A stretch of DNA of 64,000 nt from Endozoicomonas sp965232255 (GTDB lineage: Bacteria > Pseudomonadota > Gammaproteobacteria > Pseudomonadales > Endozoicomonadaceae). A program made the position numbers and the translations under genes. How positions within the stretch are numbered: the stretch's first letter is position 1; every line of letters starts with the position of its first letter. The notes below the pieces were generated by a model. The model was not told the DNA's origin. It saw nothing but the letters and a program-made list of their open reading frames with translations, and ran no database searches. Positions 50,887 to 58,313 of this stretch are shown here, piece by piece. The stretch covers positions 2,790,001-2,854,000 of the forward strand of contig OZ246962.1 of assembly GCA_965232255.1 (NCBI GenBank). The letters run 5' to 3'.

Positions 50887-51960
50887 ATGTCTGTTTCATT
50901 TACCAATTTCAATCTTGCACGGATTATTCTCCACAATGTTTATGCCCCCACTGCGGAGGGTAGGATTGAGCCAAAAATAAGTTCCGAACTGAATGTGCTC
51001 GAGGCTAATGCCCTGGGTAAGCTGGAAGAAAGATTGACTCATGTGCTTGGTCGTGGATCGCATTGTATAGAGATGGAGGTGGCGGATTTTTCTGACCGAA
51101 GTTGCTTCAGAGATGTGTGCAGAATTTTAAGCACAACAGATAAGCAGTTTATTGCTGTTTCAGCAGCATTCGCAAACCGGCACACCGATGCGCATACCAA
51201 TCGGCGCTGGCCTGGCGGAACGCTCGTTATCATCGATGGAACTGTCGGAGCAACCCCGAAACGATGCCTGATCATCATCAAGGCCGAAAGGCAGGAGGGC
51301 TTTTTGGAGCGGATCAGTGATTCCAAGGTTGCAATGGAGTATGTAGAAAACCTGTTGCTAACGCCACAGACCAAATTGTACAAGGTTGGTGTGTTTGTTG
51401 AGGTTGAAAGTGAGTGCTCTGAGATCGCTGTAGAAAGCCGTTTGCCAGGTGAGTTCAACACATTCGTATTTGACAGCAACATGACCGCCAAGGATGAGCG
51501 CAGGGCTGCACAGTATTTTTACAGTAATTTTCTGGGGTTACGGATTCCAACACGTTCCGAGCATCAAACCCGGGATTTTTTCGACTATACAACAGCGTTT
51601 ATCGATGAGTCTGACCTGAGTACTGAAGCTAAGGTTGACCTGCATAATGCGCTATACACCTATCTCAAAACCGATCAGAGCAATATCGTTGAGGTGAGCG
51701 GGTTTGCTCAGAACTATCTGTCCGAAGAAGCCAGGGATGACTACGAAGCCTTTATGAGGACAAAAGGGTTCCCGGAGGGTGCCGTGCTGAAAAATATATC
51801 GTTGCTTGCAGGAAGACTCAGGACAAGAAAAATGAACTTCAGCAACAGCGTCAAGATATCTGCACCTGCTGATACCTTTGCCAGTGATGTCAGAGTGATT
51901 GAGTCCGCTCTTGATAGTACAACAGTGCTTGTAAAAGGTCGGCTACTGGATCAAGAGTGA
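50887..51960 (+). CDS. Nucleoid-associated protein of the NdpA/YejK (NA37) type
   Basis: A 357-residue protein that resembles the 37-kDa nucleoid-associated family. The N-terminus is LARIILHNVYAP, and the middle has IIIKAERQEGFLERIS and LYKVGVFVEVES. The C-terminal segment is the most typical: RRAAQYFYSNFLGLRIP, then YEAFMRTKGFPEGA and FSNSVKISAPADTF. E. coli YejK binds DNA and topoisomerase IV. Here the gene is not chromosomal housekeeping but phage cargo with its own promoter, and its stop overlaps the next start (TGATG). It could sense or mark phage DNA for the partner, which is inference. Confidence 0.65.
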   Translation: MSVSFTNFNLARIILHNVYAPTAEGRIEPKISSELNVLEANALGKLEERLTHVLGRGSHCIEMEVADFSDRSCFRDVCRILSTTDKQFIAVSAAFANRHTDAHTNRRWPGGTLVIIDGTVGATPKRCLIIIKAERQEGFLERISDSKVAMEYVENLLLTPQTKLYKVGVFVEVESECSEIAVESRLPGEFNTFVFDSNMTAKDERRAAQYFYSNFLGLRIPTRSEHQTRDFFDYTTAFIDESDLSTEAKVDLHNALYTYLKTDQSNIVEVSGFAQNYLSEEARDDYEAFMRTKGFPEGAVLKNISLLAGRLRTRKMNFSNSVKISAPADTFASDVRVIESALDSTTVLVKGRLLDQE

Positions 51961-52964
51961 TGGAACAGGAAGCTTTTTCACAACGCTACCAGATGGAACT
52001 CCCCATGTTTACCGCATGGGGAGGGCACGTCAGGCATTGTCTTGTGGAAGCTCTTACGAAAGAACTCGGGGACGATGGTTACCATGAAGCGGTCAAGATA
52101 GAACCGAGTGTGCGAACCAAAATGCTGGATTCACTATTGAATAAGGCGTTTGTTCGCAAGAAAGGTAAATATGGCAATCCCTACGAAGATATTACCGATA
52201 AGGTGGGTATCCGCTTTGTTGTCCTGCTGACCAGAGATATTGCCAGATTGAAGGCAATTATCGAAGGGCATCCCGACTGGGAGCACTCTCTTGACAGAGA
52301 TTTCCAGTCAGAAAAGGATGATAATCCGAGGATATTTGATTATCAGTCTGTGCATTATGTGGTTCGTGCATCGCGAGATATCAACATCAAGGGTATATCG
52401 GTTGTCACAGGGACTCCATGCGAGGTACAAATCAGAACACTGTTGCAGCACGCCTATGCAGAAGTGACTCACGACACTTTGTATAAAGGCGGAGTGGTGG
52501 CTCAGCCAGAAGTTCATCGGGCCATAGCCAAGAGTATGGCACTGATGGAAACAACGGATGACTTGCTGGTGCAAGCTAAAGAATTGCTATCGGGGCCGGA
52601 GGCAATGATGGACAACTGGGCGTCTCAGCTAAAGCACATTTTCCAGCAGTTTGGCCTGGCGGCTGCGGATTACCAGTTTGACGCCAAAAACATGAGCTAT
52701 CTGCTGGATGCATTGCAGCCAATTTTGCTCAAAGTCACCCGGGAAGATTTTGCGACATTCTGGTCTCAGGATGATCATTCCTATCTGGTTGAAAGAGTCC
52801 GGCAAAAAAGCGATACCCATCTGATTTACCGCCAGCCAACGGTGCTGCTGCTCTATTTTCTGGCGGATCGTTACCGTATGCTCTTGCCGAAGCACTGGCC
52901 ACTGCCCCCGGAAACACTGAGTGGTATATACAGTGATCTGGGGCTTTCCCAGCCCTGGCAATGA
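51960..52964 (+). CDS. RelA/SpoT synthetase-domain protein (small alarmone synthetase or toxSAS-like)
   Basis: A 334-residue protein with a RelA/SpoT nucleotidyl pyrophosphokinase domain at residues 45-180 and no HD hydrolase domain. Active-site features are present: VRTKMLDSLLNK (R52, K54, S58, K62), ITDKVGIRFVV (D80, R85), FDYQSVHYVV (Y128, H132) and CEVQIRTLLQHAYAEVTH (E155, Q157, R159). The C-terminal 150 residues are helical and unassigned (QLKHIFQQFGL, then RQPTVLLLYFLADRYRML). It would make (p)ppGpp or pyrophosphorylate tRNA as toxSAS enzymes do. CapRel-type proteins are a precedent for phage-encoded defence. It is translated with the NdpA-like gene. Confidence 0.85.
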   Translation: MEQEAFSQRYQMELPMFTAWGGHVRHCLVEALTKELGDDGYHEAVKIEPSVRTKMLDSLLNKAFVRKKGKYGNPYEDITDKVGIRFVVLLTRDIARLKAIIEGHPDWEHSLDRDFQSEKDDNPRIFDYQSVHYVVRASRDINIKGISVVTGTPCEVQIRTLLQHAYAEVTHDTLYKGGVVAQPEVHRAIAKSMALMETTDDLLVQAKELLSGPEAMMDNWASQLKHIFQQFGLAAADYQFDAKNMSYLLDALQPILLKVTREDFATFWSQDDHSYLVERVRQKSDTHLIYRQPTVLLLYFLADRYRMLLPKHWPLPPETLSGIYSDLGLSQPWQ

Positions 52965-52984
52965 CCGTTAACACCGGAGACCTG

Positions 52985-53458
52985 ATGCCCGCTACCATTG
53001 AGCTGACCCTGGACGCCACGCCGATCCTGTCTGACCTGAGTCGCCTGGCTGCTGCCGGGGATGACCTGTCTCCAGCCATGCGCCAGGTGGCCGGAGTGCT
53101 GGCCGATGCCGCTGAGGAGGCGTTTGCCCGTGAAGCAGACCCAAGCACCTGGGCACGCTGGCAACCTCTGGGCGATGCCCATATCGAGCGGCGTCGCAAG
53201 GTTGGCAAGTGGCCGGGGCCGATCTTGCAAATGAGTGGGCAACTGGCGGCCTCGGTGCAGAGTGATTACGGTCGCGACTTTGCTCAGGTGGGCAGTAACA
53301 AGGTTTATGCGGCCATTCATCAGCACGGCGGCAAGGCGGCCATGTCGGCCCACAATGCGGCAATTCCCGCCCGGCCGTTCCTTGGTGCCAGTGACCGGGA
53401 TCGGGAGGAGATCCTAGATATCCTGTCCCGCCATCTGGCTGATGCGCTGGGCTACTAA
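52985..53458 (+). CDS. Virion morphogenesis protein (Mu gpG-like)
   Basis: A 157-residue tail-completion or head-tail joining protein of the phage_tail_S/gpG family. Recognisable parts are MRQVAGVLADAAEEAFAREA, TWARWQPLGDAHIERR and YAAIHQHGGKAA, ending in IPARPFLGAS. In Mu it follows gp30 directly; here 4 kb of cargo separate them. The start at 52985 has a GGAG site upstream; an earlier ATG at 52961 overlaps the cassette's last stop and may have arisen with the insertion. Confidence 0.88.
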   Translation: MPATIELTLDATPILSDLSRLAAAGDDLSPAMRQVAGVLADAAEEAFAREADPSTWARWQPLGDAHIERRRKVGKWPGPILQMSGQLAASVQSDYGRDFAQVGSNKVYAAIHQHGGKAAMSAHNAAIPARPFLGASDRDREEILDILSRHLADALGY

Positions 53459-53520
53459 CCCCACTCTCCCCCTGAACTCCTTTACATCCGCCTCCCGCCC
53501 GTTGTCCCGACAATGGGCCC

Positions 53521-54600
53521 ATGAACAGACACCATCCAGATCCCATGGCCGGGCTCGGCATTCTGTCCGCTCGGTTACCTGCTAGTGCCGACGGCTGGGC
53601 GCAGCTGCTGCCGGCCGGTTATTTCCAGTCCATTGATGGGCGCCCAGACGATGTACCCAGTGGTCAGTGGTTCCTAGACGGCACCATTGCCGCCGCCTTG
53701 ATCAGCCGGTTGTCCGGCCTGAAGAACGACCGGGTGATTGACTACGAACACCAGACTTTGAACAGCGAGCGCAACGGCCAGCCGGCCATTGCCGCCGGCT
53801 GGTTTGGTGTGTCCGAGATCGAGTGGCGCGAGGGCGATGGTTTGTATATCAAACCACGCTGGACGGACAAGGCGCGGGGTCATATTCGTGCCGACGAGTA
53901 CCGCTACCTGTCGGCGGTCTTTTCCTATGACAAAACCACCGGTGCACCACAGGCCATCCAGATGGTGGCGCTGGTCAACTACCCGGGGCTCGATGGCCTG
54001 CACCCGGTGTCAGCCCTGAAAGGGCAGGCTTTCACTATCCCAACCAACGAGGAACCCGTTATGGAGCAATGGATCAAGGACCTGCTGGCACGTCTGGAGC
54101 AGCCAGTGACGGAGACGCTGGACGAGGCGCAGGGGCAGGCGATCCTCAGTGCCGTCAGCGACCTGCAAGCCCGGGCAGCCACCGTGGATACCCTCACCCA
54201 CCAGGTCGCGGCCCTGAAAGCGGACAGTGGCGCGGTGGATCTGAGCCAGTACGTGCCCAAATCCGTCTACGACGCGTCACTGACCGAGATTGCCACACTC
54301 AAGGGCCAGCACAGCCAGCAGAGCGTGGCGCAAGTGATCCGCGAGGCTCTGGATGAGGGGCGGGCCTTTGCCCGGGAGGAGGCGTATCTGACCCGCTTTG
54401 GCGAGCAGCAGGGGGAAGCGGCCTTGAAGGCGATGCTGGAACAGCGCCCGGCTCTGGCTGCGCTCAAGGGTCAGCAGAGCAGCGGGCGGCCACTGTTACC
54501 CGTGCCCGGGGAGCAGCAGTTAAGTCAGGATGAGCTGGCCGTGTTGAAGGCTACCGGCATCAGCAGGGATGCCTTCCTGAAGCAGCGGGACAACGACTAA
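53521..54600 (+). CDS. Mu-like head maturation protease and scaffold (gpI/Z)
   Basis: A 359-residue protein. The N-terminal half is the Mu gpI-type protease (VIDYEHQTLNSERNGQPA, then YRYLSAVFSYDKTTG and VALVNYPGLDGLHPVSALK). After about residue 185 it continues as a helical scaffold (MEQWIKDLLARLEQPV onward) ending in AVLKATGISRDAFLKQR. As in Mu, an internal start near 54061 could give a separate scaffold protein. A CCACTCTCC sequence and a TTGTC-CC-GACAA dyad (53502-53513) lie upstream. Confidence 0.88.
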   Translation: MNRHHPDPMAGLGILSARLPASADGWAQLLPAGYFQSIDGRPDDVPSGQWFLDGTIAAALISRLSGLKNDRVIDYEHQTLNSERNGQPAIAAGWFGVSEIEWREGDGLYIKPRWTDKARGHIRADEYRYLSAVFSYDKTTGAPQAIQMVALVNYPGLDGLHPVSALKGQAFTIPTNEEPVMEQWIKDLLARLEQPVTETLDEAQGQAILSAVSDLQARAATVDTLTHQVAALKADSGAVDLSQYVPKSVYDASLTEIATLKGQHSQQSVAQVIREALDEGRAFAREEAYLTRFGEQQGEAALKAMLEQRPALAALKGQQSSGRPLLPVPGEQQLSQDELAVLKATGISRDAFLKQRDND

Positions 54601-54606
54601 CCCGTT

Positions 54607-54644
54607 TTCAACGGCCGTTAAACGGCCCTTTAAATCCTGTTTAA
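54607..54644. repeat. Helically phased TTAA cluster, site F
   Basis: Motif centres occur at 54607 (TTCA), 54618, 54630 and 54641, spaced 11, 12 and 11 bp. It fills the 57-bp gap between the protease and capsid genes and abuts the capsid ribosome-binding site (GGAGGAACC). Confidence 0.7.
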
Positions 54645-54657
54645 CCGGAGGAACCGG

Positions 54658-55566
54658 ATGGAAATTTCCCAGTCAGCACTGGACGCGCTCTATACCGCCG
54701 TCAAGCTCAACTTTAACGAGGGGCGCAACAGCTACCAGCCAAAGTGGCAGCAGTTGGCCACACTGGTCAACTCCACCACTGCACAAGAGAACTACGCGTG
54801 GCTGGGTGAGTTCAGCCGTCTGAAGAAGTGGGTCGGTGAACGGACCATCGAACAGATGAAGGTGCACAACTACACCATCAGCAACGTCAAGTACGAGGCC
54901 ACCGAGGGCATCAAGGCGGAGTACATTGAAGACGACACCTATGGTGTGCTGATGCCCAAGTTTGCCGACATGGGCTACGCAGCGGCCACGCACCCGGACG
55001 AGCTGGTGTTTTCCTTGCTGGCGGCCGGCTTTACCAGCCAGTGCTACGACAGCCAGAACTTCTTTGACAGCCACCATCCGGTGATCAGTAAGGGCAAGAC
55101 GGTGTCGGTGAGCAACGTGCAGCTGCCCGCCAAGGACGAGACCGAGGTGGCGCCTTGGTTCCTGCTCGATACCAGCCGTCCCCTCAAGCCACTGATCTTC
55201 CAGCGGCGCCGGGATTACCGACTGCAAGCCAAGACCGACGCCGGCAACTCGGACCACGTTTTTATGAAGGACGAGTATCTATACGGCGTCGATGCGCGGG
55301 TGTCGGCCGGTTTCGGTTTCTGGCAGCAGGCGTTTGCCTCTAAGGTTGCGCTGACCGAAGGCAGCTTCAACGCGGCGGTACAGGCAATGATGTCGTTCAA
55401 GTCTGACCAGGGGCGTCCGCTGGGCATCGTGCCCAACCTGCTGGTCTGCGGCCCGACCAATCGGGCAGCGGCCAAGAAAGTGATTGAAGCCGAGCAGGAC
55501 GCGGCCGGAGCGAGCAACATCAACTTCAAAGCAGTGGAGGTCATGGTGGTGCCCTGGCTGGCCTGA
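54658..55566 (+). CDS. Major capsid protein (Mu gpT-like)
   Basis: A 302-residue major head protein of the Mu gpT family. The N-terminus (SQSALDALYTAVKLNFNEG), the E-loop-like region (ATEGIKAEYIEDDTYGVLMP) and QNFFDSHHPVISKGKTVSV are typical. The C-terminal part contains RPLGIVPNLLVCGPTNRAAA. It is preceded by a strong GGAGGA site, in line with high expression. The end (VMVVPWLA) is a few residues shorter than in many homologues. Confidence 0.92.
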   Translation: MEISQSALDALYTAVKLNFNEGRNSYQPKWQQLATLVNSTTAQENYAWLGEFSRLKKWVGERTIEQMKVHNYTISNVKYEATEGIKAEYIEDDTYGVLMPKFADMGYAAATHPDELVFSLLAAGFTSQCYDSQNFFDSHHPVISKGKTVSVSNVQLPAKDETEVAPWFLLDTSRPLKPLIFQRRRDYRLQAKTDAGNSDHVFMKDEYLYGVDARVSAGFGFWQQAFASKVALTEGSFNAAVQAMMSFKSDQGRPLGIVPNLLVCGPTNRAAAKKVIEAEQDAAGASNINFKAVEVMVVPWLA

Positions 55567-55630
55567 GACGCTGACAATCTCGTCCTCGCCGTCCTTGTGG
55601 CGGCACTCACTCACTGCAAGGGCCAAGGCT

Positions 55631-55870
55631 ATGAGCAAGACAGTAACCATTTTGCGGGTCACCAACCATGCCCATCAGGGTTACCGGCGTGCCGGTGTGA
55701 CGTTTGACCTGGGCATCAACGAGTTGCCGGCGACCACTTTCAATGCCACGCAGCGAGCCCTGCTGGCGACTGACCCGCACCTGACGGTTGATGTGCTGCC
55801 CGCAGAGCCAGCCGTGTCAGAGCCGCAGACTTCGGTGGCAACACGGGCTGGCAGAGGCAGGTCGGCGTAA
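55631..55870 (+). CDS. FluMu N-terminal-domain protein (HI1506-like)
   Basis: A 79-residue protein of the FluMu_N type found after gpT in Mu-like phages. The core is GYRRAGVTFDLGINELPATT, with FNATQRALLATDPHLTV. It is thought to be a small structural or head-completion protein. It overlaps the following gene by one base (TAATG). Confidence 0.75.
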   Translation: MSKTVTILRVTNHAHQGYRRAGVTFDLGINELPATTFNATQRALLATDPHLTVDVLPAEPAVSEPQTSVATRAGRGRSA

Positions 55871-56304
55871 TGGCTGCGTACGCAGACAAAGCCATGATGG
55901 TAGCGCGCTTTGGTGAAGCCGAGCTAATTGAATTGACTGACCGGGATGGCTGCGCCGGCGCTATCGTCGAAGCCGTTCTTGATGCTGCCCTGGCCGATGC
56001 CGCTGCGGACATTGATGCTTACCTGGGCGGCCGCTACCCGCTGCCCCTGGCCAGTGTGCCCAGGGTGCTGCACCGGCATGCCTGTGACCTGGCCCGGTAC
56101 TACTTGTACGACAACCGCCTTGACGACAGCCACCCGGCAGCCCGGCGTTATCACGCTACCATCCGGCTGCTGGAGCAGATGGCCAATGGTCGGGTGCAGT
56201 TGGGCACTGACGCCCAGGGCGAGACCCTGCAAAGCAGTGACCTGGCTGAAATGCAATGCCAGCCCACGGTGTTCAGCCGGATCAAGAGCAAGGGCTTTAT
56301 CTGA
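55870..56304 (+). CDS. Mu gp36-like head-tail connector (DUF1320)
   Basis: A 144-residue helical protein of the DUF1320 family. Typical segments are MMVARFGEAELIELTDRDG, DAALADAAADIDAYLGGRYP and PRVLHRHACDLARYYLYDNR. It probably forms the adaptor ring under the portal. It overlaps the next gene by one base. Confidence 0.9.
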   Translation: MAAYADKAMMVARFGEAELIELTDRDGCAGAIVEAVLDAALADAAADIDAYLGGRYPLPLASVPRVLHRHACDLARYYLYDNRLDDSHPAARRYHATIRLLEQMANGRVQLGTDAQGETLQSSDLAEMQCQPTVFSRIKSKGFI

Positions 56305-56723
56305 TGGACGCCGTCACGGCGGTGATCAACCGCTTGCAGGACGGGCTGACGCCGTGGGTCAGCGTTAAAGGGCTGCTGGCACTGTCCGACCTGGGCAATC
56401 AACCGCTGAACCGCACCCCGGCGCTGTTCGTCTTCAACGTCGATGAGCGGGCCGCCCCCGACGTGCGCGGCAGTGGTCCGGCATTGCAAATGGTAACCCT
56501 GACCCTGGGCGTGATCTCCGTTGAGCGCCTGGGCAACCGCGAGAGCACCGACCTGATGCCCCTGCGGCGCGCCATTCGCCAGCGGCTGTTTGGCTGGGCG
56601 CCGACCGGGTTTGAGGCACTGACACTGGGCGGCGGCCGACTGCTCAACATCAGCGCTGGCCAGGTAGCGTGGATTGACCACTTCATTACCGATTACACAG
56701 AGGATGCTAATCATGGCGCGTAA
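56304..56723 (+). CDS. Mu gp37-like tail terminator/head-closure protein
   Basis: A 139-residue protein (AVTAVINRLQDGLTPWVS at the start, GFEALTLGGGRLLNISAG later). Its place between DUF1320 and the tail tube gene matches gp37 of Mu-like phages, a probable tail terminator. It starts at 56304, overlapping the previous stop, and extends 11 bases into the tail tube gene. Confidence 0.8.
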   Translation: MDAVTAVINRLQDGLTPWVSVKGLLALSDLGNQPLNRTPALFVFNVDERAAPDVRGSGPALQMVTLTLGVISVERLGNRESTDLMPLRRAIRQRLFGWAPTGFEALTLGGGRLLNISAGQVAWIDHFITDYTEDANHGA

Positions 56724-57624
56724 GTTTCGACGCAAGGTACTGGCTTTTGCCCCGGAGACCCGCTACGGCAGCGATGCCATCACCGGTGGCACGCCCCAAT
56801 TCGTACTAGGCAGGGAAGTGGCCATTACTCCCATGGCCGGTGAGTCCAAAGCCATGGATTACGATGATGGCCTGTTGGGCAACAGTGGCGAGATCGTCAC
56901 CGAGACGTACGTCACCCTGGAATTCGGCTGTGACCTGTGTGCCAGCAACGCCGCCACTACGCCGGCTGCCTGGAGCGTCTTGGCCGCCGCTTGTCTGCGC
57001 ACGCCCACCGTTGCTGGTAGCAAGCAGGTCACCTATACCCTGGACGATGACAGTACGGCGTCCAACACCTTTTATTTCTACATGGACGGTACCCTGCATG
57101 CCCTGGTTGGCGCCCGTGGCTCGATGAAGCTGAGCGCCGTAGCCAAGGATTTCCCGAGACTGACCTTTTCCTTTACCGGCCTGTTCATCAAGCCCAGAAC
57201 TCAGGCGCTCCCTACAGCCAGCTTCAGCCAGTGGCGCACACCGCTGAAGATCGGTGCCCAGTACACTGCTGCTACTCTGGCAGAGCAGTCGGTCAAGCTG
57301 ATCTCGCTGGAGTACGACCAGGCCAACCAGGTAGTGCACCAGGAGTACGTGGGCCATGAGGAGGTGATGATCACCGACTACCAGCCCAGTGGCACCATTG
57401 TCCTAGAGGCGCCCCCGCTGGCCAGCTTTGACCCGTTTGCGTTGGCGCAGAGTGGCGAGGGTGTGACGTTCAACCTAACCAATGGCCCAGCAGGTAACCA
57501 GGTGCAGTGGCGGAGCGACATGATGCAGCTGGGCCGACCCACCTACGCCGACCAGAACGGCACCCTGACGTACTCGATCCCGATCCGCCCGCTGGGTAAT
57601 GTGGATCAACTGATTACCGCCTGA
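56713..57624 (+). CDS. Phage tail tube protein (siphovirus type)
   Basis: A 303-residue tube protein (RKFRRKVLAFAPETRYGSDA at the start; ETYVTLEFGCDLCASN; SLEYDQANQVVHQEYVG). There is no contractile sheath gene beside it, so the tail is non-contractile as in B3 and D3112, unlike Mu itself. The C-terminal region (TNGPAGNQVQWRSDMMQLGR) is typical of this family. Confidence 0.85.
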   Translation: MARKFRRKVLAFAPETRYGSDAITGGTPQFVLGREVAITPMAGESKAMDYDDGLLGNSGEIVTETYVTLEFGCDLCASNAATTPAAWSVLAAACLRTPTVAGSKQVTYTLDDDSTASNTFYFYMDGTLHALVGARGSMKLSAVAKDFPRLTFSFTGLFIKPRTQALPTASFSQWRTPLKIGAQYTAATLAEQSVKLISLEYDQANQVVHQEYVGHEEVMITDYQPSGTIVLEAPPLASFDPFALAQSGEGVTFNLTNGPAGNQVQWRSDMMQLGRPTYADQNGTLTYSIPIRPLGNVDQLITA

Positions 57625-57633
57625 GGAAGCCCG

Positions 57634-57963
57634 ATGTTTAGGTTCACGAAAGAGCGCCTGGTGCGCGACTGGCCAGCCGAGATTGCCGTGGCTCTGGACG
57701 GCGGCCGTAGTGCCAGCCACGCCATCACCCTGGATCTGCAAATCCTCGACAGCGACCAATACCGCCAGCTGGCCGGGCAGGGCGATGAAGCCACCATCCG
57801 GGGCGTTGTCAGAGGCTGGGGCGGCATTGGCGACGAGCAGGGTCAGCCGCTGCCGTTCAGTGACGATAACCGCGATGCCCTGGCACGCCACCCGGGCTTT
57901 GTCGCGGCAGTAGTGCTGGCCTACATGAAAGCGGCGCGAGGCGAGGCGGCCCGAAAAAACTGA
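57634..57963 (+). CDS. Tail assembly chaperone, short form (gpG-like)
   Basis: A 109-residue protein (LVRDWPAEIAVALDGGRSAS, then RGWGGIGDEQGQPLPFSDDN). Its position between tail tube and tape measure and its short C-terminal basic end (RGEAARKN) fit the chaperone G of lambda-like tails. It ends at a slippery sequence A-AAA-AAC directly before the TGA, so a part of the ribosomes should continue in the -1 frame into the T domain. Confidence 0.8.
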   Translation: MFRFTKERLVRDWPAEIAVALDGGRSASHAITLDLQILDSDQYRQLAGQGDEATIRGVVRGWGGIGDEQGQPLPFSDDNRDALARHPGFVAAVVLAYMKAARGEAARKN

Positions 57964-58313
57964 GCGACGCGGTCAGCCACCTGCTGGCCGCGTCCCATCT
58001 GAACGACCGAGAGCAGGCGGAGCTGGACGATGAGCTGGCTGCCTGGGGTGTCACCCGCAATCCGGAACCCGAACCGGAAGTGGTCGAGGTTTGGGAGGAG
58101 CATCGTGAGGCTCTGGTGTGGTGGTGCCAGGGCGGCAACCAGTTGAAGTTCAACGGCAACTGCTGCCTGGGTCTGGACGTGGTGGCCCTGCAAGCGGATG
58201 CCTGCATGGCCGGGCGCCGCGTCAGCCCGGACACGTATCAGCGCATGCAGCTAATCGGCCGCCAGGTGGCGGAGCATTTGAATCGACAGGTAGGCAACCA
58301 TGCAAGACCTTAA
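57634..58313 (+). CDS. Tail assembly chaperone, frameshifted long form (gpG-T-like)
   Basis: A -1 shift at 57954-57960 joins the G frame to the overlapping frame that runs from 57960 to the stop at 58313. The fused T domain has about 117 residues (LSDAVSHLLAASHLNDREQA onward; VWEEHREALVWWCQGGN; CCLGLDVVALQADACMAG), which is the DUF1799-like partner normally encoded at this place. A GTG at 58080 could start it only as a truncated protein, so frameshifting is the better explanation. The T part overlaps the tape-measure start by 14 bases. Confidence 0.72.
57954..57960 (+). other. Programmed -1 frameshift site (A-AAA-AAC)
   Basis: In the zero frame the codons read CGA AAA AAC TGA, so the heptamer A-AAA-AAC sits in the correct register and is immediately followed by the stop codon. 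This is one of the most efficient bacterial slippery sequences, and the stop should add to pausing. The gene order is that of lambda G and G-T. Confidence 0.75.

Noticed and set aside
51957..51959. GTG at 51957 as start of the RelA/SpoT-domain gene
   Set aside because: The next codon is an ATG that overlaps the previous stop as TGATG, a common coupled start.
52992..53561. Minus-strand frame of 189 codons opposite gpG
   Set aside because: Pro/Gly/Arg-rich shadow of a conserved virion gene.
58080..58313. Independent 77-residue gene starting with GTG
   Set aside because: The same frame is open back to the slippery site at 57954, so it is better explained as the C-terminal part of the frameshifted chaperone.
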